DNA of 29,913 nucleotides from contig JBMNNS010000011.1 in NCBI GenBank assembly GCA_050942625.1, forward strand, positions 1-29,913, in the 5' to 3' direction. The notes under the pieces are model-generated. The model made no database searches, had not been told where the DNA came from, and worked only from the letters and a program-made list of their open reading frames with translations. This DNA comes from JBMNNS01 sp050942625 (lineage in GTDB: Bacteria; Bacillota; Dethiobacteria; DTU022; UBA8154). Below, piece after piece: positions 22,923 through 29,913 of this stretch (within the stretch, counting starts at the first letter, position 1; each line of letters opens with the position of its first letter). The position numbers and the translations under genes were made by a program.

Positions 22923-24326
22923 TTAGCTAAGATATCCTTTCTTTTTTAAATACCTGCCCCTGTGAACCAGCGCCACTGCGCCCCAGGCAGCTTCTTCGGG
23001 GGTGGCAAAAACGGGGATCCCTGCCGGTTCAAGGACCTCTCTATCCTTTTTTATCTCTGCAGCTGTGGATAAATAGGCGGCAACGATCGGTTTTCCGAAT
23101 TTCCGGTAAGCATCTATGAGCTCCTCCGAAGGGAAGCGCCAAAAGTCATGGCGGGCAAAAATTGCCAGCAAAAGATCTATCTGGGGCTCTTTTAGCATGT
23201 AGTGGGCCAGCTTTCCAAACCGTTCGGCCTGAAACCCGGGACCGGCCACATCGAGGGGGTTTTTTAGCTGAACGGAAGGATTTTCGCCCATTATTTTTTT
23301 AATGTTGGCAATCGCCTCCGGGGATAAAGGGGGAAGAGAACATCCCGTTCCAGCCAGCTCTTCGGCAACAACAATGCTGGGCCCCGCCGTGTGGGTTATA
23401 ATACCAATGTTGCCTCCCGGGGAATAGTTTTGCACCGCTAAAGCCTCACAATAGGCCAGCAACTGGTTTATATTTTCAGCGGTAATAATGCCAAATTGCT
23501 CAAAAATATCTTTAAACATGCGGTACGAACCTGCCAGCGAACCGGTATGGCTCAGTGTTAAATTCCCCACCTCGCCGGAGCGGCCGGCTTTATAAACTAC
23601 GACCGGTTTTTTAAGGACCACCTTTGCCGCCGTTTGCACAAAAGACCGGGCCTGTTCCACTCCCTCCAGGAACATGCCGATTACAGCCGTGTGGGGATCT
23701 TCAGCCAGGTATAAGAGATAATCGGTAGGATCTAGGATAGAAGCGTTGCCAATTCCGATCCATTTACTAATACCCAGTCCCCGTTCTATGACCTTCATCA
23801 GGATAGAATAGCCTACACCGCCACTCTGAGTCAGAAAAGAAATGTTACCCCTCACAAAATCAAAAGCATAGAAAATGGAACAAAGATCGGCATGTGTATT
23901 GATAATCCCCAGAGTATTGGGCCCTATTACCGCCATATCGTATCTTTCGGCAATTGCGATCAGTTCCTTTTCCAGCCTCTGCCCCTCATCCCCCACCTCC
24001 CTGAAGCCCCCTGAGACACAAAGGAGGGCTTTAACTCCTAACTTCCCGCACTTTTCTGCCTCCCTTACTGTGGCCTCCTGGTTGAGGATTAAAACAGCCA
24101 GATCTATAGGTTCCCCAATTTCGGAAAGATCCGGGTACGTTTTAAGCCCCATAATTTCCTGATAGCGGGGGTGAATGGGGTAGATCTCTCCCGGAAAATT
24201 TCCGCTGACAATGCTGTTTAAAATGGTATAGCCAACCTTTTCCGGAGCAGGGTTTGCACCAACAACGGCGATACTACGAGGATTAAAAGCCCTGTGAATA
24301 CTATCGTAGGATATTGAAGTTTTCAT
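22923..24326 (-). CDS. acdA: acyl-CoA synthetase (NDP-forming), alpha subunit
   Basis: CoA-binding and Succ_CoA_lig domains in one chain of 467 aa. The order is FNPRSIAVVGANPAPEKVGY (CoA-binding Rossmann), AVIGPNTLGIIN, FLTQSGGVGYSILMKVIERG and KAGRSGEVGNLTLSHTGSLA, where the histidine is the expected phosphohistidine. The size and split arrangement match the two-subunit ADP-forming acetate-CoA ligases. The start is uncertain: ATG 24326 has AGGGAG 11 nt upstream, while GTG 24338 abuts that site. The enzyme gives substrate-level phosphorylation in fermenting anaerobes (family knowledge). Confidence 0.9.
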   Translation of the reverse strand: MKTSISYDSIHRAFNPRSIAVVGANPAPEKVGYTILNSIVSGNFPGEIYPIHPRYQEIMGLKTYPDLSEIGEPIDLAVLILNQEATVREAEKCGKLGVKALLCVSGGFREVGDEGQRLEKELIAIAERYDMAVIGPNTLGIINTHADLCSIFYAFDFVRGNISFLTQSGGVGYSILMKVIERGLGISKWIGIGNASILDPTDYLLYLAEDPHTAVIGMFLEGVEQARSFVQTAAKVVLKKPVVVYKAGRSGEVGNLTLSHTGSLAGSYRMFKDIFEQFGIITAENINQLLAYCEALAVQNYSPGGNIGIITHTAGPSIVVAEELAGTGCSLPPLSPEAIANIKKIMGENPSVQLKNPLDVAGPGFQAERFGKLAHYMLKEPQIDLLLAIFARHDFWRFPSEELIDAYRKFGKPIVAAYLSTAAEIKKDREVLEPAGIPVFATPEEAAWGAVALVHRGRYLKKKGYLS

Positions 24327-24398
24327 CTCTTTTTTCACTCCCTCGTTTCATTAATTTATATATTCTCTATTCAAAATGTTTTCTCCTGTTTATAAAGT

Positions 24399-24426
24399 AA
24401 AAAAATTCCCCCCGTTACAGAGGGAA
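24399..24426 (-). terminator. intrinsic terminator downstream of proS
   Basis: Minus strand TTCCC (24426-24422) pairs with GGGAA (24410-24406) around a loop with extra G, followed at once by seven T (24405-24399). It ends the M16-M16-proS transcript just before the acyl-CoA synthetase alpha gene. Confidence 0.75.
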
Positions 24427-24487
24427 ACATAATGGTAGATCAATTATTTGTAACTTTTCGGCCGTGCCACCATGTTAATATTAATAC

Positions 24488-24526
24488 TGGTTTGTCTGCG
24501 TTCCAGTATGGAACGCAGACAAACCA
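24488..24526. repeat. 18-bp perfect inverted repeat with a 3-nt loop
   Basis: TGGTTTGTCTGCGTTCCA (24488-24505), loop GTA, then its exact reverse complement (24509-24526). It starts 10 bases after the proS stop codon. No U-tract follows on either strand, and the separate proS terminator is 60 bases further. It may be a small repeat element, a protein-binding site or an RNA end-stabiliser. Confidence 0.9.
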
Positions 24527-24536
24527 CCCAGCCAAC

Positions 24537-25988
24537 TTAATAGGAACGGGCAAAGTAGACCAGCCTGCCTTCTTCCTTGTTGCAGAAAATACAGGGGCCG
24601 GTTTTTTCTTCTTTAGCACTAAAGGGCAGGCAGCGTATCGTGGCTTTAGTCTCATTTTTGACAGCTTCTTCACAGCCGGCATCACCGCACCAGTGGGCGG
24701 CGATAAACCCCCTTTTATCCTTTAGAGTTTCCTTAAACTGTGCATAACTGGAAACATAATGGGTGTTTTTTTCCCGGAAGGCCAGCGCCTGCTGAAAAAG
24801 GTTGTCCTGTATTTCCTCCAAAATTTTTGGCAAACTGGAGGACAGAACTTCCTCAGCAATGAATATTTTTTCCCCGGTATCGCGCCTGACAGCCATAACA
24901 CCCCCGTTTTCCAGATCCCGGGGACCTATTTCAAGGCGCAGGGGCACACCCTTCATTTCCCATTCGTTAAACTTCCAGCCAGGCGAATACCCTTCCCGAT
25001 CATCAAGTTCCAGGCGCAAAACCCCGGAAAACCTTTCCACGATCTCCCTGGCTTTTTGCAGAACTTCCTCACGTTTTTTCTTTCTGATGATCGGCACGAC
25101 CACCACCTGGATGGGCGCCATCCTTGGGGGAAGCTTTAGCCCACGATCATCCCCATGCACCATAATAATAGCACCGATTAGCCTGGTGGAAACGCCCCAG
25201 GAAGTCTGCCAACCATATTTCAATTCACCATCCTTGTCCAGATACTGAATGTCGAAAACCCTGGCAAAATGCTGTCCCAGGTTATGTGAAGTCCCGGCCT
25301 GGAGCGCCTTGCCATCGGACATTAAAGCTTCGATCGTATAAGTGCGCAGAGCCCCCGCAAATTTCTCTTTTTCCGTCTTTTCGCCGGTAACAACAGGAAT
25401 AGCCAGCTCGGACTCCACAAATTCCTGGTAAACCCCAAGCATTTTTAAAGCTTCTTCCTCTGCCTCTTCCTCACTGCAATGCACGGTATGCCCCTCCTGC
25501 CAGAGAAACTCCGAGGTGCGCAAAAAAGGACGGGTGCTTTTTTCCCACCTGACCACGTTGCACCACTGGTTAATCAGAAGGGGCAGATCCCTCCAGGACT
25601 GAATCCATTTGGCATACATGCTGCAGATAATAGCTTCCGATGTTGGCCTGACAACCAACCTTTCGGTCAGCTTTTCGTCCCCACCCTGTGTTACCCAGGC
25701 AACTTCCGGGGCAAAACCTTCGACGTGTTCTGCTTCCTTTTGCAATAAGGATTCCGGAATAAAAAGGGGGAAATAAGCATTTTTATGCCCGGTAGCTTTG
25801 ATACGCCTATCCAAAAGCTGTTGGATGTTTTCCCAGATTGCAAAACCGTAAGGCCGGATCGCCATGCAACCCTTCACAGGAGCATAGTCCATCAGCTCTG
25901 TTTTTAAAACAAGATCAAGATACCACTGTGAAAAATCCTCCTCGCGTGGTGTCACTTCTTTCACAAAATCCTTTTCTTCTCTTCCCAC
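24537..25988 (-). CDS. proS: prolyl-tRNA synthetase, archaeal/eukaryote-like type 3
   Basis: Class II synthetase of 483 aa. It lacks the YbaK-type editing insertion of the long bacterial ProS. Class II motif 2 is RTSEFLWQEGHT; motif 3 includes GDDRGLKLPPRM. An anticodon-binding domain (QVVVVPIIRKKKREEVLQKA) and the C-terminal zinc-type domain with cysteines (HWCGDAGCEE, ATIRC, GPCIFCNKEEGR) follow. GTG start with AAAGGGG 8 nt upstream. It is the third gene of a run with the two M16 peptidases and has no T-box of its own. Confidence 0.97.
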   Translation of the reverse strand: MGREEKDFVKEVTPREEDFSQWYLDLVLKTELMDYAPVKGCMAIRPYGFAIWENIQQLLDRRIKATGHKNAYFPLFIPESLLQKEAEHVEGFAPEVAWVTQGGDEKLTERLVVRPTSEAIICSMYAKWIQSWRDLPLLINQWCNVVRWEKSTRPFLRTSEFLWQEGHTVHCSEEEAEEEALKMLGVYQEFVESELAIPVVTGEKTEKEKFAGALRTYTIEALMSDGKALQAGTSHNLGQHFARVFDIQYLDKDGELKYGWQTSWGVSTRLIGAIIMVHGDDRGLKLPPRMAPIQVVVVPIIRKKKREEVLQKAREIVERFSGVLRLELDDREGYSPGWKFNEWEMKGVPLRLEIGPRDLENGGVMAVRRDTGEKIFIAEEVLSSSLPKILEEIQDNLFQQALAFREKNTHYVSSYAQFKETLKDKRGFIAAHWCGDAGCEEAVKNETKATIRCLPFSAKEEKTGPCIFCNKEEGRLVYFARSY

Positions 25989-26029
25989 TTAACTGGCCCC
26001 TTTCCTCACGAATTACTGCTTCTTCATTA

Positions 26030-27328
26030 TTATTGATATGGTTTCACAATGGAGACGGCATGCTGTTCCTCCCTCAAATGCTCATGGAGATGTTTTTCCA
26101 GATCCTCAATCGTGATCGTTTCCAAAACATCAGGAACCTCAAAAAAGTCAATCTCCCTGAAGCGGTAGTCAAGGTAGTTGTTGGCTACAAATTCAAGGGA
26201 ATTAAAACTGCGTAAAAACCTTCCCCTTGCTTTACGTTTATGCCTTATAAAACTTTCCTTCTGCAGTCCTTTTTCCTTTACACGACGTATTCCAGCCAAT
26301 AGTTTTTCCTGCAACCTGTCCGGGTCTTTGGTACTACCACCAATGAGCGTATATCCATAGGTAATTTCGGCAGTATAGCCGGCAGAAAAACGCTCATCAA
26401 TCAGCCCTTCCTGGTATAGTTCCGAATAAAGAGGCTCACTTCTGGCAAAGATCATTTCCAGCAACAGCTCTGCTACCAATTCCCGAAACAGAAGGTCCCT
26501 TCCCTTCAGGTTGGAATAGGTATCCTTAAAGCCCAGGTTGAGAAGGGGCTGGGAAACGGCAAGCTCTTGCACCACCCTTTGCCGGTTGATCGCTGTATCT
26601 TCTTCAGGGTAAACCCTTTTTATTTCAGGGGTTGGGGTAAGGTTTTCTTCAGCAAATACTTCCCTGACCTGTTCCAAAACCTCCTCCAGGGTAACATCCC
26701 CAATTACAAAAATGGCCATATTGCCCGGGTGATAAAAAGTACGGTAACATTGATAAAGGGCATCTTTCGTTATTTTGGCGATACTTTCCACACTGCCGGC
26801 AATATCCTTGCGCACAGGGTGAGTATTATATAACGCCTCCAGGAGGTTAAAAAAGACCCGCCAGTCCGGGTTATCCTGGTACATACGTATTTCCTGCCCG
26901 ATGATGCCCTGTTCCTTATCTACGCTTTCCTGGGTAAAATAAGGGTTACTTACGAATTCCAAAAGCAACCTGAAATTTTCCGAAAAAAAATCGGTGCAGG
27001 AAAAAAGATAGGTGGTATGGGTAAAACTGGTAAAGGCGTTGGCAGAAGCCCCATAGGCAGCAAAACGGTCGAAAATATTACCTTCCTCTTCATCAAAAAG
27101 TTTGTGTTCAAGGAAATGGGCCACCCCGTCCGGAACTGTTATTTTTTCCTCCTTGCCGTTTTCCTTCACCCAAAAGCAGTTGTCTATGGAACCAAAATGT
27201 GTAGAAAAGATAGCGTACTTCTTATGATAACCTTTTTTAGGTAAAACATAAAGGGCAGGCCTGTTCTCCAAAATCATATAATGTATTTTTTCTCCAATAG
27301 TGCTGTTTTCCTTCGTTTTCCAGATCAT
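26030..27328 (-). CDS. M16 family metallopeptidase, catalytically competent partner
   Basis: 432 aa. The inverted zinc motif HFLEH is at residues 71-75 with the third ligand probably E147 in GIIGQEIRMY, so it is likely active. The second M16 domain follows after about residue 200. The start is ATG 27328 with AAGGTG 9 nt upstream; earlier in-frame ATG codons lie inside the preceding gene. It follows its non-catalytic partner by 4 bases, the pattern of YmfF/YmfH-type pairs and other heterodimeric M16 enzymes (family knowledge). Substrate unknown. Confidence 0.88.
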   Translation of the reverse strand: MIWKTKENSTIGEKIHYMILENRPALYVLPKKGYHKKYAIFSTHFGSIDNCFWVKENGKEEKITVPDGVAHFLEHKLFDEEEGNIFDRFAAYGASANAFTSFTHTTYLFSCTDFFSENFRLLLEFVSNPYFTQESVDKEQGIIGQEIRMYQDNPDWRVFFNLLEALYNTHPVRKDIAGSVESIAKITKDALYQCYRTFYHPGNMAIFVIGDVTLEEVLEQVREVFAEENLTPTPEIKRVYPEEDTAINRQRVVQELAVSQPLLNLGFKDTYSNLKGRDLLFRELVAELLLEMIFARSEPLYSELYQEGLIDERFSAGYTAEITYGYTLIGGSTKDPDRLQEKLLAGIRRVKEKGLQKESFIRHKRKARGRFLRSFNSLEFVANNYLDYRFREIDFFEVPDVLETITIEDLEKHLHEHLREEQHAVSIVKPYQ

Positions 27329-27332
27329 TATT

Positions 27333-28619
27333 TTATTCACCTTCTTTGCCATCTTCGGAACGGAGAAAATAAACAGTATCCAAAGCAACCTTGTTTGCTG
27401 CTTCCACGATATCATCTTTGCCCAGGCGCTCAATTCCCCTGATCATATCCTCTATTTCATCCTCTCTTTCTGCCATCAACCCATCCTGGAAAAAGCTTAC
27501 CAGGCTGGAGGGATTGTCACCGAGGATCTTTAATTGACTAATTAGCGCCATTCTGGTATTTTCCATCTCCTCATGGGAAATTTCTCCTTTTTTAAGCGAC
27601 TGTACCTGTTTCTGGATGATCCGCAGGGCCCGTTCATAATTTTTAACTTCTATACCGGAACCAACTAATTGGATCCCTTTATGCTTTGCCAGGCGTGAAA
27701 AAGCATAGTAAGCAAGGCTCTCCTTTTCCCTGACATTTTGAAAAAGTTTGGAATGGGGAAAGCCCCCCAGGATTCCATTGTAAAATAACATAGCAAGGTA
27801 ATCTTCATCTCCATAGGAAACATTAGTCCGGTAGCCGAGGGTAAGCTTGCCCTGATTTACGGGGAGTTTTTCCTCAAAATAGCGGACCTGCTGCGGGATA
27901 ATGGGTTCGTCCTTTGGGGGCATCTGTTTTGCCTCCCTAGCTCTGGGTAAGAAAAAACTTTCCTCTACAAGCGACAGGGTTTCCTCCTCATTCACTTCTC
28001 CCACCACAAAGATATCGATTGCATTTTCCTCCAGTAAAGAACTGTAATACTTGTATAACCTCCTGGGTGTGATCGACTTTAGCCGCTCCACATCACCATA
28101 CCTGTAAACACCGAACCTTTCCCCGGCACACATTTCCTGGATACAGCGCTCCAGGGCATAATTAACCTTGTTGTTGATCAAGCTGAGGATTTCCCTTTCC
28201 TGCTGCTCCTTTTCCTGTTCTACATAATCACTTTTGAAAGCCCCGTCTTCGAGAAGGGGATCGATCAAGACATCCCTTAAAACAGCCATGCCCTGGCGCA
28301 GCAAATTTTCCCCGGGAGCAAATTTATCATTGATAACCTCCAGAGAAAAAGAAACAAAATGCCGTTCGCCCTTTTTAACTACACCTGCACCTAACTCCGC
28401 CCCGTAGAGTTCCTCCAGACGTCTTTTTATGTCCTGATAGGTGGGGTACCGCCGACTCCCCCTTTCCAGAACCGCAGGCAAAAGAGCTGTTTGTGTCGCA
28501 AGCTCCCGATCTAAAACTTGCTGGACAAAAATAGTTACAAACACTGTTTTAAATTTACTGGTAGGTATGAGATGTATTCCAATATTGGCAGGTACAGTTT
28601 TGCTTTCCAAGGATATCAA
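27333..28619 (-). CDS. M16 family peptidase homologue lacking the zinc motif
   Basis: 428 aa of two M16 domains. At the position of HxxEH (residues 46-55) it reads LLPAVLERGS, so no zinc site. The C-terminal substrate-recognition segment LFQNVREKESLAYYAFSRL is kept, with the Arg and Tyr pair typical of M16 C-domains. This division of labour (zinc chain plus substrate chain) matches mitochondrial processing peptidase and some bacterial M16B pairs. TTG start with AAAGGA 9 nt upstream. First gene of the transcript with the active M16 gene and proS. Confidence 0.88.
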   Translation of the reverse strand: MISLESKTVPANIGIHLIPTSKFKTVFVTIFVQQVLDRELATQTALLPAVLERGSRRYPTYQDIKRRLEELYGAELGAGVVKKGERHFVSFSLEVINDKFAPGENLLRQGMAVLRDVLIDPLLEDGAFKSDYVEQEKEQQEREILSLINNKVNYALERCIQEMCAGERFGVYRYGDVERLKSITPRRLYKYYSSLLEENAIDIFVVGEVNEEETLSLVEESFFLPRAREAKQMPPKDEPIIPQQVRYFEEKLPVNQGKLTLGYRTNVSYGDEDYLAMLFYNGILGGFPHSKLFQNVREKESLAYYAFSRLAKHKGIQLVGSGIEVKNYERALRIIQKQVQSLKKGEISHEEMENTRMALISQLKILGDNPSSLVSFFQDGLMAEREDEIEDMIRGIERLGKDDIVEAANKVALDTVYFLRSEDGKEGE

Positions 28620-28709
28620 AATATACAGTCCTTTCTTAGCCTTTTTACAATTTCTTTTTCAACTATATTTCCATACCTGGCACCAAAATCCTGCTCAAAA
28701 AACTACATT

Positions 28710-29913
28710 TTACGCATCTACTTCCCTGATAGCCAGCAATAGAAGCGGGAGGGCCCCATAAAACAAGGTTGTTGCTGCAGCAATTACACCTGAGTCGTTG
28801 ACAAAAAAAGCTCCAATGCTGCCAGCTGTTATCCCTCCTAACAGCACTCTGAAACCAGCCTCCCGCTGCAGGATTTTCCGTACAAGGCCTACCGGATAGT
28901 AATTGAGGATAACAATCAAAGAGAGAAGTAAGACCAAAGCCCGGCTCCAAAGTGACCAGCGCAACAGTTTAAGATTCATTCCTGTTTTTCGCAAGATAAC
29001 GTTCCATAATTCCTGCAGACCGTTGCTGCGCACCAGATCCAGAGTCCGCCCAAGGTGGGAAACGGTTTCCCCTGTATGTGAAAGGTTCAAATAATAAAGT
29101 AGCGCAGTGGTGGCAAGCAGAAACAAGGCCGGTAAGACAATTCTAAGGGGCAATAGGGTCTTTTTTTTGTGCTCCGGGGCAACCTTTAGTTCCGGCTTCC
29201 TTTTATAAAACAATGTTAGGAGCCCCTTCCAGGTTACCGCCAGGGCTACCCCCGCTGTGATGGCTCCGCCAAAATTTGCCCCATAATTCGGGGAGGCCAT
29301 CATAAATATAACCAATAAGGAGAAAACAGCAAACAAACCCAATGTCAGGAGCAGGGACAGCCTGTTTGCCCGGATTACTTTTAATAAAAATGGCGGCGGC
29401 GTCCCCTCCTTTTGCTCCGGTTGGGGAAATTTGCGCAATAACAGGGAACAGAGGGAGCCAAACCCCAGGATCAAAGAACCGATCAGAATGCCCATGTACT
29501 CATTCCCCATTCCATAAAAGCGGGCCCCGCCAAGGGGATCATAACCTAAAAAGGAGCGACTGTTCAGGGCAGCCCCGTGCAGCAGGTCAAGCAACAAAAG
29601 GCTAAAAATAAAAAGCCCGGTAAAGGCGAAAAAAGTTAAAGTTTCCTTAAAAAGCCTGGCGGCAATTAAGGTTAACAGGGCTGCCAGGACTATAATAAGG
29701 AGAGTATTTTTCAAAAATGATGGGGAGGGGAAAAAGGGAAAAGCAGGAGCCAACAAGATTGCCGGAGGCAAATATAAAAGGAAATAGTAGGCAAAACGTA
29801 TTTTTTGGACAAATTTTAAACGAAAGAGCACCATAACAAGGCCTACCAACAATGCGATAATCTGGTAGGTTATATAAGCCTTGACTATTCTAGGGCGCTG
29901 GCTATAAATCAGG
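28710..29913 (-). CDS. polytopic membrane protein, N-terminus outside the window
   Basis: The frame is open to the window edge, so the N-terminus is missing; about 400 residues are visible and the start is not known. There are roughly ten hydrophobic segments, for example FAYYFLLYLPPAILLAPAFP, LLIIVLAALLTLIAARL and LSLLLTLGLFAVFSLLVIFM. Conserved-looking loops are GYDPLGGARFYGMGNEYMG and MASPNYGANFGGAITAGVAL. I do not recognise the family; similar C-terminal segments, as I recall, occur in large uncharacterised Firmicutes membrane proteins. It precedes the M16 pair by 90 bases on the same strand. Transport or enzyme activity is not inferable. Confidence 0.7.
   Translation of the reverse strand, partial: LIYSQRPRIVKAYITYQIIALLVGLVMVLFRLKFVQKIRFAYYFLLYLPPAILLAPAFPFFPSPSFLKNTLLIIVLAALLTLIAARLFKETLTFFAFTGLFIFSLLLLDLLHGAALNSRSFLGYDPLGGARFYGMGNEYMGILIGSLILGFGSLCSLLLRKFPQPEQKEGTPPPFLLKVIRANRLSLLLTLGLFAVFSLLVIFMMASPNYGANFGGAITAGVALAVTWKGLLTLFYKRKPELKVAPEHKKKTLLPLRIVLPALFLLATTALLYYLNLSHTGETVSHLGRTLDLVRSNGLQELWNVILRKTGMNLKLLRWSLWSRALVLLLSLIVILNYYPVGLVRKILQREAGFRVLLGGITAGSIGAFFVNDSGVIAAATTLFYGALPLLLLAIREVDA

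Noticed and set aside
26030..27433. Longer active M16 protein beginning at 27433
   Set aside because: The added 35 residues overlap the preceding M16 gene and resemble no M16 N-terminus; ATG 27328 has the ribosome site.

Overview
The window looks like a chromosomal piece of an anaerobic, Gram-positive Clostridia-type Firmicute. The clues are strong AGGAGG-type ribosome sites, many TTG and GTG starts, a T-box leader, a NiaR (3H-domain) repressor, an Asp23-type domain, a paired M16 peptidase locus, and succinyl-CoA synthetase next to a decarboxylase/carboxylase carboxyltransferase of the methylmalonyl-CoA pathway. I cannot name the species. Almost every gene is on the minus strand; the plus-strand exceptions are an AT-rich decaying island (about 6980-9543) and one P-loop/Asp23 fusion gene (19352-20155).

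Layout. 1-3286: niaR, nadA, nadB and the start of nadC (de novo NAD synthesis with its niacin-responsive repressor). 3287-3606: a gene-free stretch with a cluster of DnaA-box-like 9-mers and an AT-rich 12-bp tandem repeat. 3607-6719: a solitary DNA methyltransferase with permuted motif order, a GT4 glycosyltransferase and an amidohydrolase. 6720-9543: plus-strand island with a frameshifted secreted repeat-protein pseudogene and a short secreted protein with an Ig-like domain. 9538-15397: argC-J-B-D-F behind a promoter and a T-box leader with a CGC (Arg) specifier. 15414-19150: sucC, sucD and a biotin-dependent carboxyltransferase. 19352-21629: convergent P-loop/Asp23 fusion and radical SAM gene. 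21630-22206: gene-free leader and promoter region. 22207-24326: the two subunits of an NDP-forming acyl-CoA synthetase. 24399-28619: two M16 peptidase homologues and proS, ending in a terminator and an 18-bp perfect inverted repeat. 28710-29913: a polytopic membrane protein that runs off the window.

How it fits together. The arg cluster has the cyclic acetyl pathway (ArgJ recycles acetyl groups) and an ArgB with the N-terminal extension linked to arginine feedback. The T-box adds control by uncharged tRNA-Arg. SucCD and the carboxyltransferase join succinate, succinyl-CoA and propionyl-/methylmalonyl-CoA. The separate AcdAB-like enzyme would recover ATP (or GTP) from acyl-CoA, which suits a fermentative or syntrophic life. 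No rRNA, tRNA, CRISPR array, transposase or prophage gene was seen. The least explained items are the P-loop/Asp23 fusion, the eroding repeat-protein island, the DnaA-box cluster and a repeat-like hairpin lodged in the T-box leader.
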